A stretch of DNA of 64,000 nt from Paragonimus skrjabini miyazakii (lineage: Eukaryota > Platyhelminthes > Trematoda > Plagiorchiida > Troglotrematidae): assembly GCA_014338405.1 (NCBI GenBank), contig JTDE01000922.1, positions 103,296 through 167,295 on the forward strand. The letters are read 5' to 3'. Position numbers and translations under genes: made by a program. How positions within the stretch are numbered: the first letter of the stretch is position 1; every line of letters begins with the position of its first letter. The notes under the pieces are model-generated. The model was not told the DNA's origin. It did no database searches and saw nothing but the letters and a program-made list of their open reading frames with translations. Shown here one piece after another: positions 12,701-27,700 of the stretch.

Positions 12701-15700
12701 ATGGCAGCTAAACACCAGCGAAAACACCGATGCGTTGCTATCAGCAATGATGATGATAAGGAGACACTCCTGTAACCGCGACAGTTTTAGTTTGCCAAAG
12801 TGATAGAAAAGAAACAGAAAAACACAGTATATTTACTTTGATAGACATTGTACATTGAACAACATATATACGGGTGTCAGAACACCTAGGATGATATCAC
12901 TAAAATCATGAATGATTACATGCCAAGACTTACCTGTATCTAACCCGTTTAAGAGTAGTTCTGTAATGTCGGCCGATCGGGAAGTTCACGATTCAAAAAA
13001 AATCTTTTTTTTTGAGCGGTTGTGTTGTCCTTTCGTTCCCGAGGTCGATTATGAAAAAGCTCTGATCCTAAGTCCGCTGACCTGCTACAGGTTATTCTTC
13101 AAACCGCAACGGACTTCGAGAAACTAACGACATTGTAACAAGTCACTAGGGGATGCCATGACCAAGAATATACCCACTTACGACTAACGGTGATTATATT
13201 TCCTGCAGCTATAAAACCAGGCAAGGATTACGGAAAGCGACTGTTTCGTGAAGTAGACTTATGATAAAGATCAGACAGTCAATATGTTGGTTCACGGTAT
13301 GAAATTCTTCACCATCTGTTACGAGATGCGGTTTTGTTTGATACAAATCACTGCTTCAGGAAAAATTTATTGAGGCCATAACAAAAAAAATCAACTAAGC
13401 TACATGAAACATTCATTTAGAGTTCGGATGTTTTCTCGTATTCAAGACGCCAAGTTGAATCGTCAAACAGCTTCGCCGAAATCACATGGTTAGAGTGAGC
13501 TTACACTCCAGCACCTACTAACGTTGTCGCATGCAGAGATTGGCTTCTACATTATCACGCAATCACATTAAAACTCAAACAGTTACTGGGGTTCCCTATC
13601 TACCTGACAGAAACCAGCATAAACCAACCACAGATTTTACATTCCAAACCCGCCAAAACACAACTAGCTTTACACAGGCTGTTTAGAATGTTTCAGTTTG
13701 TTCCCAGAAGATGAATTAAAACAAGTACCATGGGTGAAATTATCAACATACCACGAAGGCCACGACTGTCACGATATGGACGAGATCGAGGGGGATCCTG
13801 ATGAAGAGATGGGTGCGAAAGAGAAAAAACAATATCGAAAAACTTGAACGGATTACTGCAGATGTCACCAACCGTGCGGGAAAATGGCGATGTAGCATAA
13901 AATAGAGGAGCAAGTTGTGCAGCATCCACAGACCGTTATTAGTCGCTCCAATAAATTACAACACCGACTGAAGTTCGAACATTGAATATGAATGGAGAGT
14001 TGTGCAATAGAACCTTAGTATTTCGAGGAGTGTCGGATCTACAACCTACCAGACCCATCCCAATTACGCACGCAACCTCCTGACTGTAGATGATGAGATG
14101 AATATGCAGTGGTTTCAGAAGCTGAAGGGATTAGCAAGCAAAGAGGTTAGGACATCATATTCTGTCCGTTTTACGTTCAGTTTGGAACCACAGGCAAGTG
14201 TGACGAAAGCCTATTTTAGGTTTGTTACGCTTTTTCATGTTCCCATACTGTGCTTCACGAAGTAGCAGCTTGCCTGCCATTCAGAGGACTTCTGTTGTAA
14301 CTGCTTCACCGACCGACTTATTAAAGCGACAATAACTTACAACCGGCATTGGCTGTACATAAGCAAATTTTCGCAGTAGCCCCTTGATCTTTGTCTATCC
14401 TGGCTAGAAAGGATTTTGACAGCCAAATACAGCAAGTTTCGCAACCTAGATGTGTAGCGGCCCATTACAACCTTCTTAAGACTGCGGTTTCTATCTTTAC
14501 GATGTATGAGGAGCACGCGTTACATCAACTGATCGACTCAATATTACGATCAACCATATGATCGCGCATATTTGAAACGACATGGGCAACCGCACAATCC
14601 CTTCAAAAAGTCTTAGTCGCAATCCAGCTGGGCCAATTTTAACTTCATTCATACTAGAAGCTTGTGAACCGTTTCCATAAAAACATCAAAGGCGAACGGC
14701 AAAACATCTAATTGTCTCATGAGGATAGGGGTGCACGGTTACAACTGAAGATATGGTGCAGAATAAACACGGCAGATGAAACGCCAAGTCTCGAGTAGGA
14801 ACGCATTTTTCACGTACCTCTACAACGGTGTCATCCTTCACCAATTTTGTGAAGTCGTCCACATGTAAGCTTGGAGGACGACTAGTGTTGAGTGGTCGAG
14901 AACGGAAGGGGTCAACACGATTCCCAGTTCCACCAATGAGAGACGTGCCTGAACCAAGACCACCCAAGCCAGATCCCGCGGAATTTAGGGACTGTCCACC
15001 GGATTGGGTTGGAACCCCACGCAATATAAATCCACGACCACGCATAGGGGCCACTTGAAAAAGAAAAACACTATGATCACAGACAGGAGAATAAAACAAA
15101 AATCACATCATGTTGTTGACTGGCTGATCAAAAACAAGTAACTCTGTCAAGTAAGGATTGACCAACATGAAAACCGTGGTGCGAACGACTCAGGTAAGAA
15201 TTGCTAAGTTCTGAAGACAATGCGTGATCATAACATTTTAGTGTTTGATGAGCAACTTCTCAACAGTGAAACGCATTCGATGATGACAGAACCCCAGTGT
15301 ACATAATATCTACGTCTAAAGCATAATCTAGTAGAAGAATGGACCAGATGTAGTTGTGCCATTAGACACTATAATTTTGACAATGTAGCTGACAAAAACA
15401 GTATTAGGCAATAAGAGAAGCGTTTCTCATTATAAATGTACCGGAAGGCGAGCAATGCCGACTTTTCTGTGTGGCCTGTCAATCACCACTTTAAATAGTC
15501 TCGGAAAATTTAGTTCCAGAAGAAAATTGAAAACACTAATCCAGAAAGGGGCGCAGCTTGTTCGCTAAGCAAACCGAGTGATCTTAGAGTTGATACTTTG
15601 CTTAACTAAATCGATCTCCTTCTACGTAATCAGACGTTGTGAAGCAGCTCCATGTGTTACTCTTGAATTTCAATAATCTGATTGGTAGCCTCAACTGAAA

Positions 15701-18700
15701 TAGTCTACTTAGACTCAGTGAATGCTGTCAGGATCACCAATATTAACGAAGACAAACCTACTAATCAACTGGCAGGTACATTCCTGCTTTGTCGCTCAGA
15801 ACCATGCTTCGTCACATGTAATTGAGGAGATAATACGGGCTAATTATACTGTTCCCTAAGTATGTTTGCCAATTCCGTAAGTTATCCTCCTAAAAGTACA
15901 CTAAGACGCAATGGATTGATCTTATTTGGACAACTCCGATGCAATCCGACTGAGCACGTTACAGCCCCTTGCAACAATTCTCACTTACAACATAAACATT
16001 ACCATCGCGCGTTATGTGCTCAATCAATACACCTGTTTCACGCAAACATCGGATGTTTAAACTACTCTCTGTAGGAGCATCTACATACAAAACGCTCACT
16101 TTTACTAATACTGACACCTTTGTAATGAACACAAGGTTGAAAACAAAATTGGAAAATGCATAACGTATATATTTCGAACTTCAATTGCTCATTGTGAGGC
16201 ACACAATCGTAGTTGGTGGTTATTGGTTGATTAACCAAAGCTGAAAATCAACACAAAGTGAAATGGCTATCTTTAACTTGGATTCAATCGCACGGTTCAC
16301 AAACCGTCAGGAGACTCATGCGGATGTTTAAAATGATTACCGAAGAAACTCCGATAAGGAGTCAACTGGTAGCGGTGGACAGAACACTGGTCACCCCCAA
16401 AGCTCGGCTGGCGGTTCGGGGGCAATGACAACAGTAAAGGAACGTACGTACATAATCCGGATAGTATCACATCTGTTCGTTTTGAACACAAGCAACAACT
16501 TATGGGAATCTGTTTAAACTCTTACGAGGGATGGTTCACAGCATACGATGAGATTGTAGATAGGGTGAGCGAGAAATTAGGATTAATCGATTTAGAAAAG
16601 GTCAAATAAACACGACTATAAATACTCAATATTGGTGCAGGCGAGAAAATTCAGCCAGTTCTTCGAAGTAAGCAGACAAACGATGGAATGATGAAAGATA
16701 ACGACTGGATAGTAATCAAATCGGCTACATAAAATGACTAACGAATCAGGTGTTTTATGCAGCATAACTTCTGAAAAACCGTTCAGTAATCCTGTTGTAT
16801 ATGTTGAACATCACCCACAATTCATCGCAGCTGTCGCATTCCCATAGACTTCCCAGTCGGTCTCTTTCGAACATCAGAAGAACTAGATTCGAGTTTTGCT
16901 CTCGTTATAAACCGTCAGTAGTACATATCCTTGCCATGACCGGGACTGGAACTCCGGCCACGCTTGCATGAAGGGAAAGTGATTGAGCGTACTCAATGTG
17001 GGATCAATGGCGCAGTGGTCAACACGGTTGCCTCATGAAGGCGTGGCTGGAGTCCTAATCCCAGCAGTGGCAAGGATATACACTACTGACGAGCTCTAAT
17101 GAGGGCGAAACTCGAGCGGTCTAGTGCTTCTTTTCGAAAGGGGCCGATTGAAAGGTCCATGGGAATGCGACAGCTGCAATCATTTGTGGGTGGTATTCAA
17201 TCTATATAAAAACCAAAACCCCTTGCTACTCATCAGTAATCAGAAAGTAGTTTGTTGTGTTATCTGCTGTGTACATGCATGTGTAGATTCCTGATAGATA
17301 GCACTAAACGATCATAGCAGCCTCCAAGGATATATTGCAAATCATCATTCCTGAAACTTCATAACTACGTGTTTAATTTCCATGAATAATGCTACTGTGC
17401 CCCCAAAGCCACTCAGGTAAACAGAGACTATTTTGTTAGAACAATTACATTTAGAGGAAGGAGATTGTGGTTTAGCTAAGGAGGGGCTATTTGGAAAAGC
17501 GAGTGAAAAGAATGAATGCTAGAAACGACAACCAACAGAAATCAAACATGGATTGCTTTCTTCAATTCGACACGAATTGAAATAATAACCTACCAAACTT
17601 TTTCGAACTGCGACCCGTTTCGATAATAGACGATTGTCCTCGTCTACGTTTTTGATGTCTAATCGCTGCTTCCGCCGAATCACGTTGGCGACCGAATTTG
17701 GCCAGTTCTTCACGTATTCGAAGACCATTGCAACAACTTGAAGCCAACTCTGCCAAATTGCAGGTAACTAATGACGATGCTGTGGAGGACTTTGAAATCT
17801 ACGGGACACGAAGCAAAACATGCAGACGAATGACATCTCGTTCTAGAACTGACTGCCCATTTATCAGAGATTACCATACAAACGACAACACACAGACAGC
17901 CTTGAATACTAATCACGAATAAATTTAATGACCCACGAGCACCTACTTAACACGAATATGGACCAAATGTACTAGATTTTGATAAGAAAATGACGGTAGG
18001 AAAACATAAGACATACCACTTCCGAGACCTCAGACGTTGCAGTGGAGAAGTTACTGCGCAAACACCGACGAGCTTTCAAAAGTTGTTCATATGCCTTCTC
18101 AGGGTCTTCAGCCAAATCAACCAACGAGACGAAGTAGGGACGAGAAGAGAACAGTACCTCTAAGGAACTTGGTTGGGGCAAGCTCGAGTATTCAGTTGCA
18201 TCTGACTGACACTCTGGCACATCGAACTCTTCAGACAGAAGAGAAAGTAGATTTTTCATTCCGCTACGCAAGTACTCCAGAGACGGTTCATCATCAGTGA
18301 GCATCTTGGAATAGAGCAGATAGCAAAAACATCGGATTAAATAAAAGTTAGGAAAACAGTAAAGAAGCAGAGCAATACGGGGAAACAAAATATGAACGTT
18401 CAATCTATCCAATAGACAGTGAGTATCGCGCAGCAGTCGACCGTAACTAAAGGAAAGTAACACCACTGCAGGAAAGATAAACTGTGCTCACTATGAGAAG
18501 AGACTTCGAGTCGATCGACGATCCATACGTGCTTCGTATGTGCGCACTCGGCAGACAGCACGAAAACAAAGCCCCCAAGTTAGTGAATATCATCATCAAA
18601 GACATTAATACATCAATGTTGTACACTGACGATTAACTGTTATACAGTCACGCGGAAAAAAGACAAGCCCCCGCCAAGAGAAAAAAAGAGAGGAGACCTA

Positions 18701-21700
18701 GTTGCCAAACAAACATGCCCCTATTCAAACATTCACTCTGAAAACGAACAACCGAGCTAAAAGTGGAAACAAGATTTCATGAGCAAGACAGTCACTTCAC
18801 AGCTTCCACTACCCCGCGTCAATAAGTGCATTGACCTGACACACAACATTCATGTCAATGAGCCCGGTTAGCCATTATCTCTTCTAAGGCTTGCAGTCAC
18901 CGACTCTTTGAGTTACAAGGGTTCCAGTTCAGGAGACGAACCAGGCCTACAATGGCTAAGCCATCAGTGAACAGATTCAGTTCACTACGCCAGATCATCA
19001 TCTGTTCACCACGCACCTTATGCCAGTCGGTCGATCAACCAGCAGAAAGTGTTCGATGTGGAAGACGACTAGCTGGAATACTTAGTACATGGCTTAACCA
19101 TCTAGGTATGTGCAAGCTTGAAGATTGGCGAGGGGACTCGCTTGACAATCACCACCAGATACCCGTTTCGTAACCTCTTCGTTGCTGACCCTTCTATGCC
19201 ACCCGATGGGAGTGATTGGACACAGAAATCAATGGTCAAATACCTGAAGACGATTAACGCCTTCTATTCCAAATGGCTAAGTTTCGCAATCAGGTTAACG
19301 TAGCCGTTACAGTCGTCTTGTAAATGTGACTCTTAAGCTTCAGAAACATGCCTTCCTGCAGCCGAAGAAATGGCATGAGCATACTTTAAGTAACGATCGT
19401 ACGATCAACCTAACGAATGTTGAGGAGGCCGAGAGAAATTCGTCAAAAAGACGGCAGACGTCACCAGAAACAACACCATATTATGATAGCAGAATGGTTA
19501 CAGCATCGATATACCAAGCTAGTTGACCAAGACCGGCTGAAAACGGAAATACAAACCTCGTCATTTACTCCATCGATACACTAGATGGACAGAATTTAGG
19601 TAACCTCAAAACAATCGGAGTTATTTTAAACGATAGGATGCAACAAACGATAACCAAAACATTAAACCAATTCAGTAGTAAAATGGGAGACTAACAGTTT
19701 GGAACAAATTTCCAGACGAAACGATAGCTTTCGTAACATGAATCACAAACAATAGAGTAGTAAGGATGGGATATGAAGTGAAATACTTTCGCACGTGAGT
19801 TACAATGAGTACTCCAACCACCTGGATTTGTGTAGTTTGAATCTATCGTGTGTTGTAGTGAATGCCTTGTTACACAAAGGGTGAAAATATACATATGTAA
19901 TCGACAAAAGTATTCACTCGATCATTAATACCAGATATTTAGACTGATGCACAAATTCATCGTTACTACTTATCAAATTCTGGTCGGAGTAAACAGATGT
20001 AGGTTATTGTTGGTTAAGGCATGCCTTGAACTCCTCACCAACATACGGAGTGTTACCAGTACCAAAAGGTCGTAAAACAGAAGACCGACAAACGATGATG
20101 AATTGAACAATCCAAGACAGAACAAAGAAAGAAAGGAATTCTCGAAAGAACGTGAACAATTTGGTAGGACAAAGTAGACTAAGATTTCGAACAGAATTGG
20201 CCGCGCTGCTAATAAAACGAAACATAACAATGATACCGATACAACTGTCTACCAGCTGAATGCAGCAATCAAGGACACCCATATGCAGGTGAGTAGCCTG
20301 GTACTAGTGGACGGGTGAAATAAGACCAAAAGGTAGAATCAGAATTGCAGTGAAGAAAGTAACGAGATAAACAGCAGGAACACAATTTCCAGGACTCTGA
20401 ATTCCACAAGCCAAACTGAGACATGGTTAACCTTGAAAACACCCCGATTTTGTAGAAACGTACGAGAAAGCAGTAAAGTAAGTATGATTGGATGCACATA
20501 GACGAATGCAATTCCTTTCAAAACCTGTAAACTACTCTATAAATATAGACCTAGTAAGCTTTAGAGGCGTATGGCTCACTTCCAGGAGGGCATGCAGATC
20601 GCGGACAGGCTTCCCCTCGTCTCCATCTTTGGACCAGCCGAGTAGATCACGAACTCGAGCGCCAGAAATGTGCAAAGATCGTTGCGCTGTATCCACTTGG
20701 CTCTCGTCCGCACAATCCGCTGAATCATTGTTAAAAGTGAGCGGTAATGTGCTCCGGCCAACAACTAATGATTGTAGTAAACGTAGACAACTGGCCAGAG
20801 TGTCTTGGCAATCCGGATTCTCAATGCTGAAACAATCATTCACGCGTTGAACCATGTTCGCAAAAAAGTGCTGGCCGTTGGTCTGAGCAGCGCAGTTATC
20901 AAGGACGCTAATTACACACGAAAATGGTGGGAAAAAACAACGCAGATGTGAACGCAATTCGATAAGTAAACTTGCCATTCTAATCATCGAAGACAGTAAC
21001 ATGATGTTTAAAGGTCATACAACAATGAGAACAGCAAACCCTGGTTACTTATTAGTTCAATCATAAAGATCATGAACAAGGCCAGCCAATGCTCACCACA
21101 GTAATGACGTGGAATATCCTAGAGAAAACAGTTTGTCAAAAAAGATGAAAACAACACCAAATAAAACAACGGCAAATATCATGGATGTTGATTCCATTTT
21201 ATGACAAAAGACTCTTGCTTACTGTTAGTTTACACACCTTTAAGCGACTACTTAAATGTATGCGTTACACATGACGGCAGCGTGGGACTGTCAACTTAAA
21301 ATGTACGGTACTAATTAATCGGTCACGTTCATGCTTGTTTTGCACATGGAATCATGTTTCATCTGTTTCATTACAGAACCATTTAATTACTCTGTTAAGA
21401 AACGGTTTTTCGGCTTGTCATGAACCCAAGGAGCGTGTGTATTAGGGGACCGGTTAAACAGTCATTTGTAGTACCTAGTGGAACCTAGGATCGGGCCAGT
21501 TAAGTTATTACACTGGATACAGGCACACCATTGACTGCGACACACTGCCTTTTCGCAAAGCGCTTCTAACTAGCAACCGACCAGAAAGACGACCCCTGCC
21601 CACTTTATTCAACAGAACAGTTGGGGGCTTCATACTTCGTGACCATATCATTGCTTGGTCAACACGCGGTTTTGACCCATTGTTCGTGGTCTTAGTATAC

Positions 21701-24700
21701 AATGCTCGACGTGGTAAACGCTCAGCTGACATAAAGAATACGTGACCAAACCACTGCAAAATGTGCAACCTGGTTATTCGACCAACTGATCGCATATCTT
21801 GAACAGTGTGAAATAACCACCGGCGACGTAAAATGGACTAAATAGCAGAGATAACGATGGTGAAGCACAACAAATTTGTTGACATTCCTGTTGCAGACGG
21901 GTCACGTTTCCAAACAACGGAGCAAAACAGAATGTACGCAAACATTATACATCCTTCCTTTCAACGACAACCGGAGGTCTTTCCGACGCCATAGATGGCA
22001 CATTTAATATACGCGTTGATGATACATCCGCAATGTTACAAGATAACGAGATGGTGCCACAAATATGTTAACAAGCCCACGGTTTCAAGTGGATTGTCTG
22101 TAATAAAGAATGTGGGAATGAGAATGCACTTTGCACTTTGAAGGTACGAGATGTATTATAAGCAGACCATCCTGGTTATTCACGTTGCTAAGTACAGTCG
22201 GTATTCTTTCTGCAGAGGGGTTAATCAAGAGAATGACATACATTTATTCAATCTAAGTCAACTTAATTCCAGTAAGAAACTCAACATCAAGCTTACTGGA
22301 GTCCTCCAGGGAAAACGAAAGGGATGGGCTAGAACCTAATTACTAAAGACACCTTCATCAAGACTCAAACACTCAACGTCAAGGTGTCTACATCATACAA
22401 ACAAACAATCGAACTGTAAATGAAATCAGGCGCTACCAGTAAGACTGCTTGTTCGTGGCTTTTACACTGTCGCGAACAAGAACAACACTGATGCCACTGA
22501 GCTCAGTTGATCTCCAGCCATCGACTCTGTGAGCCGTGAAGGCTCCAGATCGGAAGAGGAACCTGACCTACAGTGACTAAGGTCCCAGTGACCGACTTTA
22601 TTTCGTTACGCCAGGTCATCATCTTTCCACATTATGCCGGTCAGCCGTGGCATCGGAATAAAGTGTTCGTGTTGGTATCCTTCACACATGCTCAAACCAC
22701 CTAAGTCTGCGTATACTTCAAAGACTGAACAAGCAACCTGAAAACAAAATATCCAGTGTGAGACAAACTATGATGTAAAATCATTTTTTGAACACCTACA
22801 CAACAAAAAGTACTTGCTAACATGTGACAAGCTGATTCATTGGTTAATGTAACCCAGAAAAACTTCAAAACAAAGTACTGAGAACTGTTTGTTCCAACCA
22901 GCCAGATTTGCGGGTTATACAAAGAATAGTGTAAATTATGCTCAAGGATACCACCAGATATAGTTCCGACATCCACTTGTGATGTGTAATATCAAAACAG
23001 TAAAAAGGAAAGTCTGGCCAACTGTGATATATGCATTGAAGGGATGTCAGAAATGTAACGGTTCTTACATTACGAACCACCTAACCGTTCAACAGAAAAA
23101 CTGTCATCACGTTGTGCATAGAGACAATGAGAAGAGTTGGAAAGTACAAGTTACCAAAAAACAAGACCAAAAAGCGATTAACTTACTTCTTCACGAGAAG
23201 AAAACCGTGATCATGCTGAGTTAGCAGTAGAAGCGGACGCAAAGCGGACGGAAGCGTCGTCATGTCCCGATCCGGATGGCTGAGATGGGTGATCAAAATA
23301 TGAGCCAGCTCTTCCGAACAGCTGGCATCCGGTAGATTGTTAGCCAAGTGGAGTTTATGTGCCTCTACATTCGCTGTGTCATTTGTTGGTCCGAAAGTGA
23401 ATTCCGACTCGAAACAAGCGGAAGCAGATTCAATGTCGAACAGCAGACCCAAACATTTCTAGGCAAAAAAAGAATCACATTGAATCAACGTAAAAAAAGA
23501 CAATGAACTCGGCCTACAAAATGGAGTGTTGACTGCTATTACATGGCCTTGTGCAGCTTATACAGTACCAAACTTCCGGAACTTGAGCAAGCGTATGCGC
23601 AGAGACCCAAACCCACGACCTTAAAAGTGCTCGTCGACATTGTTACCGATGTACTCATAATAATGATAAAAACACAGTGTAAACTCACCAAAAGTACCAG
23701 TTGCGAACGAAGATGGCATAGTTTATCGGAGCAAGCTGAAAGTATGTTTTCAGCGATAAAGAGAAATCGACGTTTCCGGGTGGAGGTGTTCGACTGATCA
23801 CCTTTTGTTGACGACCCGTCGGCAGACTTTGAGTTTCTACATGAAGCACCAGACGGTGCAGAACTTGAAGTGATAAAAGAGAGGCATAATAGGTCCCGAT
23901 ATTTGGTTTCATTTGAAGGGAAGTGTTATTATTCCATACATAACTTAAATAATGGCTAAAAGCAACAAAAATGAACTATAAGGCTAATTAAAGTCCAAAA
24001 CACAAATCTGCACCCCATTTACACATCAGATATTTTCTAAAAATGAGTGGATAGAAACACTACCATCAAACAAAGACGGAGCAGATGTTTTGCTACAACC
24101 GAAACTTGTCAGACCAATCTCGGAAATGTAATGAAGGTGAAATTTAAAAAAGAATTCAATATAACCCTCGTTATATTTATGTCCATAACGGGTGAATAAC
24201 TAAATAATCGGAATAACCTACTTCTGTCTGAGCAAATGCAGAATCACCAAACGGCAGGCAGGAACCTGCAAATTAGCATGTAACAAAGCCAGTGCAGAAG
24301 TGAGTTCACTGGAATCATTCAGATCTGAGAAGCAATCAACCAGCACTTTCGCATTTGAAGAATCCGACCCCGCCGCATCTTGCACACTTCGTTCCACAGC
24401 GTCCCCACAACAGTTCGACACGGTCACATCGATGGCAGAATCAGCACCGCTAGCTGAGTGGAGTAACAGTCTGGCGCTAGGAGTGCGTAAGGGAACAGAA
24501 ATATTCGAGGCATCATCTGTCAGAGATTTAGCCGAATCCGACCGATTGGGTGGTCTGAAAAACGAAAACGGATAACCAGAACTGATACAGCGTTTGAACA
24601 GATGTATCGTAGATGTTGTAGAAAATTTCGTACGTAGTTAATTTACGATGGATACAAAAAAAAACCAGTGCCACTTTTAATTACACAAGTGGGCGACAGA

Positions 24701-27700
24701 ATAGGTGTTCTGATAGGCGAGGAAACGTGCTGGCCACCCGCAGTAATTGCAGTTTTTGTATCTCAATCCCCGCGAAATGATTAGTGGTAAGCATGTGCCG
24801 AGAAAATCCAATCTTAACGGTCGTAACAGTGCGATGGATAGTGTATAACTAACAAAAAGAGGCAAACAAGTCAAGAGTAAACACCAGGGGTAAGAAGAGG
24901 AATGAAATCACCAAAACATGATGATTGTAGCCCAGCTTCGAAATCTGAAGATTCTACGGGTGGAAGTTCACCAGGTTTGACCAATGAATACACACAAGCA
25001 CACAATCACACCACCGAGACTAGCAAATAAGACACAAAAGTGATCCACTATTTACAGGCAGCATTAAAATATACCATACACAACAAAGCAAAACTGAGTC
25101 AACGCACTTACAACGGTTTTTCTGTTACATCACCACCGTCATCCGAACCGCGATCTGTTGTGATGGGTTTTTTGCGCAATTCTTCAAACAACTCGTCCCA
25201 AACCTTAAAAATGACAATGTCGATAAGGATGAGAATAGATATACAACCGGGCAGTTGAGATCCAAACAGAAAGCAGAGAAATCGACATGATCCTAATTAA
25301 CAACAGTAGATCAGCAGTCGAAATTGCCACATAACCGTTAGGGGATCATAAGAAATAGTTAGTGCATAGGAATAAATAGAGAGAGGAGGGGACTAAATCT
25401 ACATTATTTCCATGCTTAAACTCAGACAGTTAACACGAACTGAGTTGCAAGCAGGTGTAAGACAGCGTCCACGCATTCCTCATTGTCTGGTTTCCTAATT
25501 TCACATGCAGTTGAATATAAGTGTGGAAGTGGCGAGTGAAGGGGCGGTTTGCGTTCCTAAGATATGCAGAAAACAAACAAGTCACACCACTGTGAGATGA
25601 ACCTCACGCGTACCTATCCTTGTAGTAAACCGGAAGGGAAACAATCCATACAGGGTGGTTCGCGACCAGTGAAAAGGCTCGTTTTCAACATCCGACTGAC
25701 AGGATGAACTGAATCGGTGAGAGAACGGGAAACTTCGTTTCCAATACATAATCCCCGCCCCGGACGTGTGAGTTGTGAATATGAGGACAAAGGTGACTGT
25801 AGTATCAAGCGGTAGTAGTCTAAGTTTCCGTGAACTACAGTATACAGAGCGGTCGCAAACGATTGTGAGAACACAAATCCGTCGATTGTTAACTGATTCC
25901 AATGAATGCAACTCAGCATCGATGGGGAAACTGCTGAATGTAAGTAGGACTAAGTTTAAAACAGAAATTTCGGCTAGAAGCCTATGCACCGACTTTCGAC
26001 TTCGTAGCCATCACCACACTCCTACAGTCGAAAGTAAATTGCACAGTACGCACGTCAAGTATTGGCTGAATAATAAAATCTGGAATCTTTAACATAACAC
26101 AGTAGATGATTATCATCGTATACTTACTATAAATAGTGAGTCTAGACATGCTGTTGCCAGAAAGGTGGCACAAGACAAACCCAAATCAGCCAGGCGACGA
26201 AGTAGCTGCAACAGATTCGAATAGAGTGGGTTATTTGGATCGGGATTTGTGCCACCCAGAAGTTCCACTAAGCCGGTGAATTCAGGTGCGAGTGCGAGCA
26301 CGTGAATCGCCCATCTGTCGCGAGCAGAGCGGATCTAAATAAACAAAAAAACGACGCAAGGAGAATAGAAAACATTGTTGTTACCGAAAACCGATGAGCA
26401 CACATAGATCATGGATCCTAGACTTGCTGTAATGCGCAATAGTGGTATACTCGTACAGACTGAAGGATGCGATGGTTGGAACTAAGATTTTACGGGCAAT
26501 CAAATCTTTACATATGAAAACGAGCACAGAGTGAACTTCGCACGGGCAAGTGAAGTTGAAGGGACCAAATCCCTTCGATCTGTATTCAAGCGTTCACCAA
26601 ACTTAGCTGGTAGCGCTGAACGACGAGTCTGACGGACATTTCCTGTAAGTAATAATCTTTACCAGTTTTGTTCAAGACACCTGAAAGGGAGCAGCGAAAA
26701 CAATTATAACGTCCACTATGCAATACAGGCTAACTTTGCTATCTTTCGATGTTTGCGTAGAAAGAAAACCGCTGCACACAACTCAAGCAGAGTAACAGAC
26801 ACTTGAGGCACATATGAATTTGGGAAATCAAGAATCTAAACGGTGATATGCTGATTAGTTAGCCATCGGAAATGTTCTGCACACTTCAACGCATCACGCA
26901 TTTGTTCGAAAATTGAAGTTCATTCAACCAAACTCATATTTTCACAGAGCAAAAAATGAACGAAAACCCCGCGGTTGGTGTGCACTGGTCTCGGTCGCTG
27001 GCCTGATGTTGAAGCATCGTGGAACCGTAATATCCTTTCGGTCTTGTCAAATAGGGATAACGAAGTAATAGTTAAAATCTGAAACCGTTGTGTTACAAAA
27101 TGGAATTCCTGTTCGCACAGTTAGAAGGTTACGAACAGTGGTTAAAACATACCAATTAAGATAAAAACTTGAATTAATCCGCAGATTTCACATGAATTAA
27201 GTTTCATACTAGACACTTAAATAAGTGACGTTCGTGATTAAAAAAACAAACAAATGCTTACACGTTGTTGACTAGCTTCAGTCAACGAATTGGCGTTGAA
27301 AATCGGGAGAGGTAATGGAAGCAAGTCCAGTAACAGTTTCAATCCCGGAAGATAGTACGCAGGGGCGGAAATAGTAAATGTGATAACCTCTCGGCAGACA
27401 GACACCCACAAGGACTTTGCTATTTCTGTTCAGAAGGGAAAAAGGTTTTTTTTAGATTACATTTTAAGTGCATTAGATGTGTGGTCTCATAAAGTGGGAA
27501 TGAACAGAAACTGTGCTTGTTTGTTTCTTTTTGCAAATGTGTTTCTAACGATTCACGGATGCACTTCTAAGATTCCAGTTCACGTCACCTTTCATTTACT
27601 CTATCACCGAAATATTTAGTCAATTCGTTCTCAAGTCATCTAAAAAAGACAGTGTATGAAACAGTGTTCTTCAAAAACTCACTATGAAGATGCTGGAAGT

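Noticed and set aside
16297..16491. Possible VIRMA exon between exons 23 and 24
   Set aside because: Acceptor-like CAG and donor-like GGTAATC exist, but direct splicing of exon 23 to 24 is already in phase and gives KKFVAPMRGRGF, and no human segment is missing there.
18037..18300. Plus-strand open frame of 87 codons
   Set aside because: It is the antisense shadow of VIRMA exon 22.
22701..22976. Minus-strand frame of 91 codons as an extra VIRMA exon between exons 20 and 21
   Set aside because: Exons 20 and 21 join in phase and match contiguous human sequence; the frame shows no similarity.
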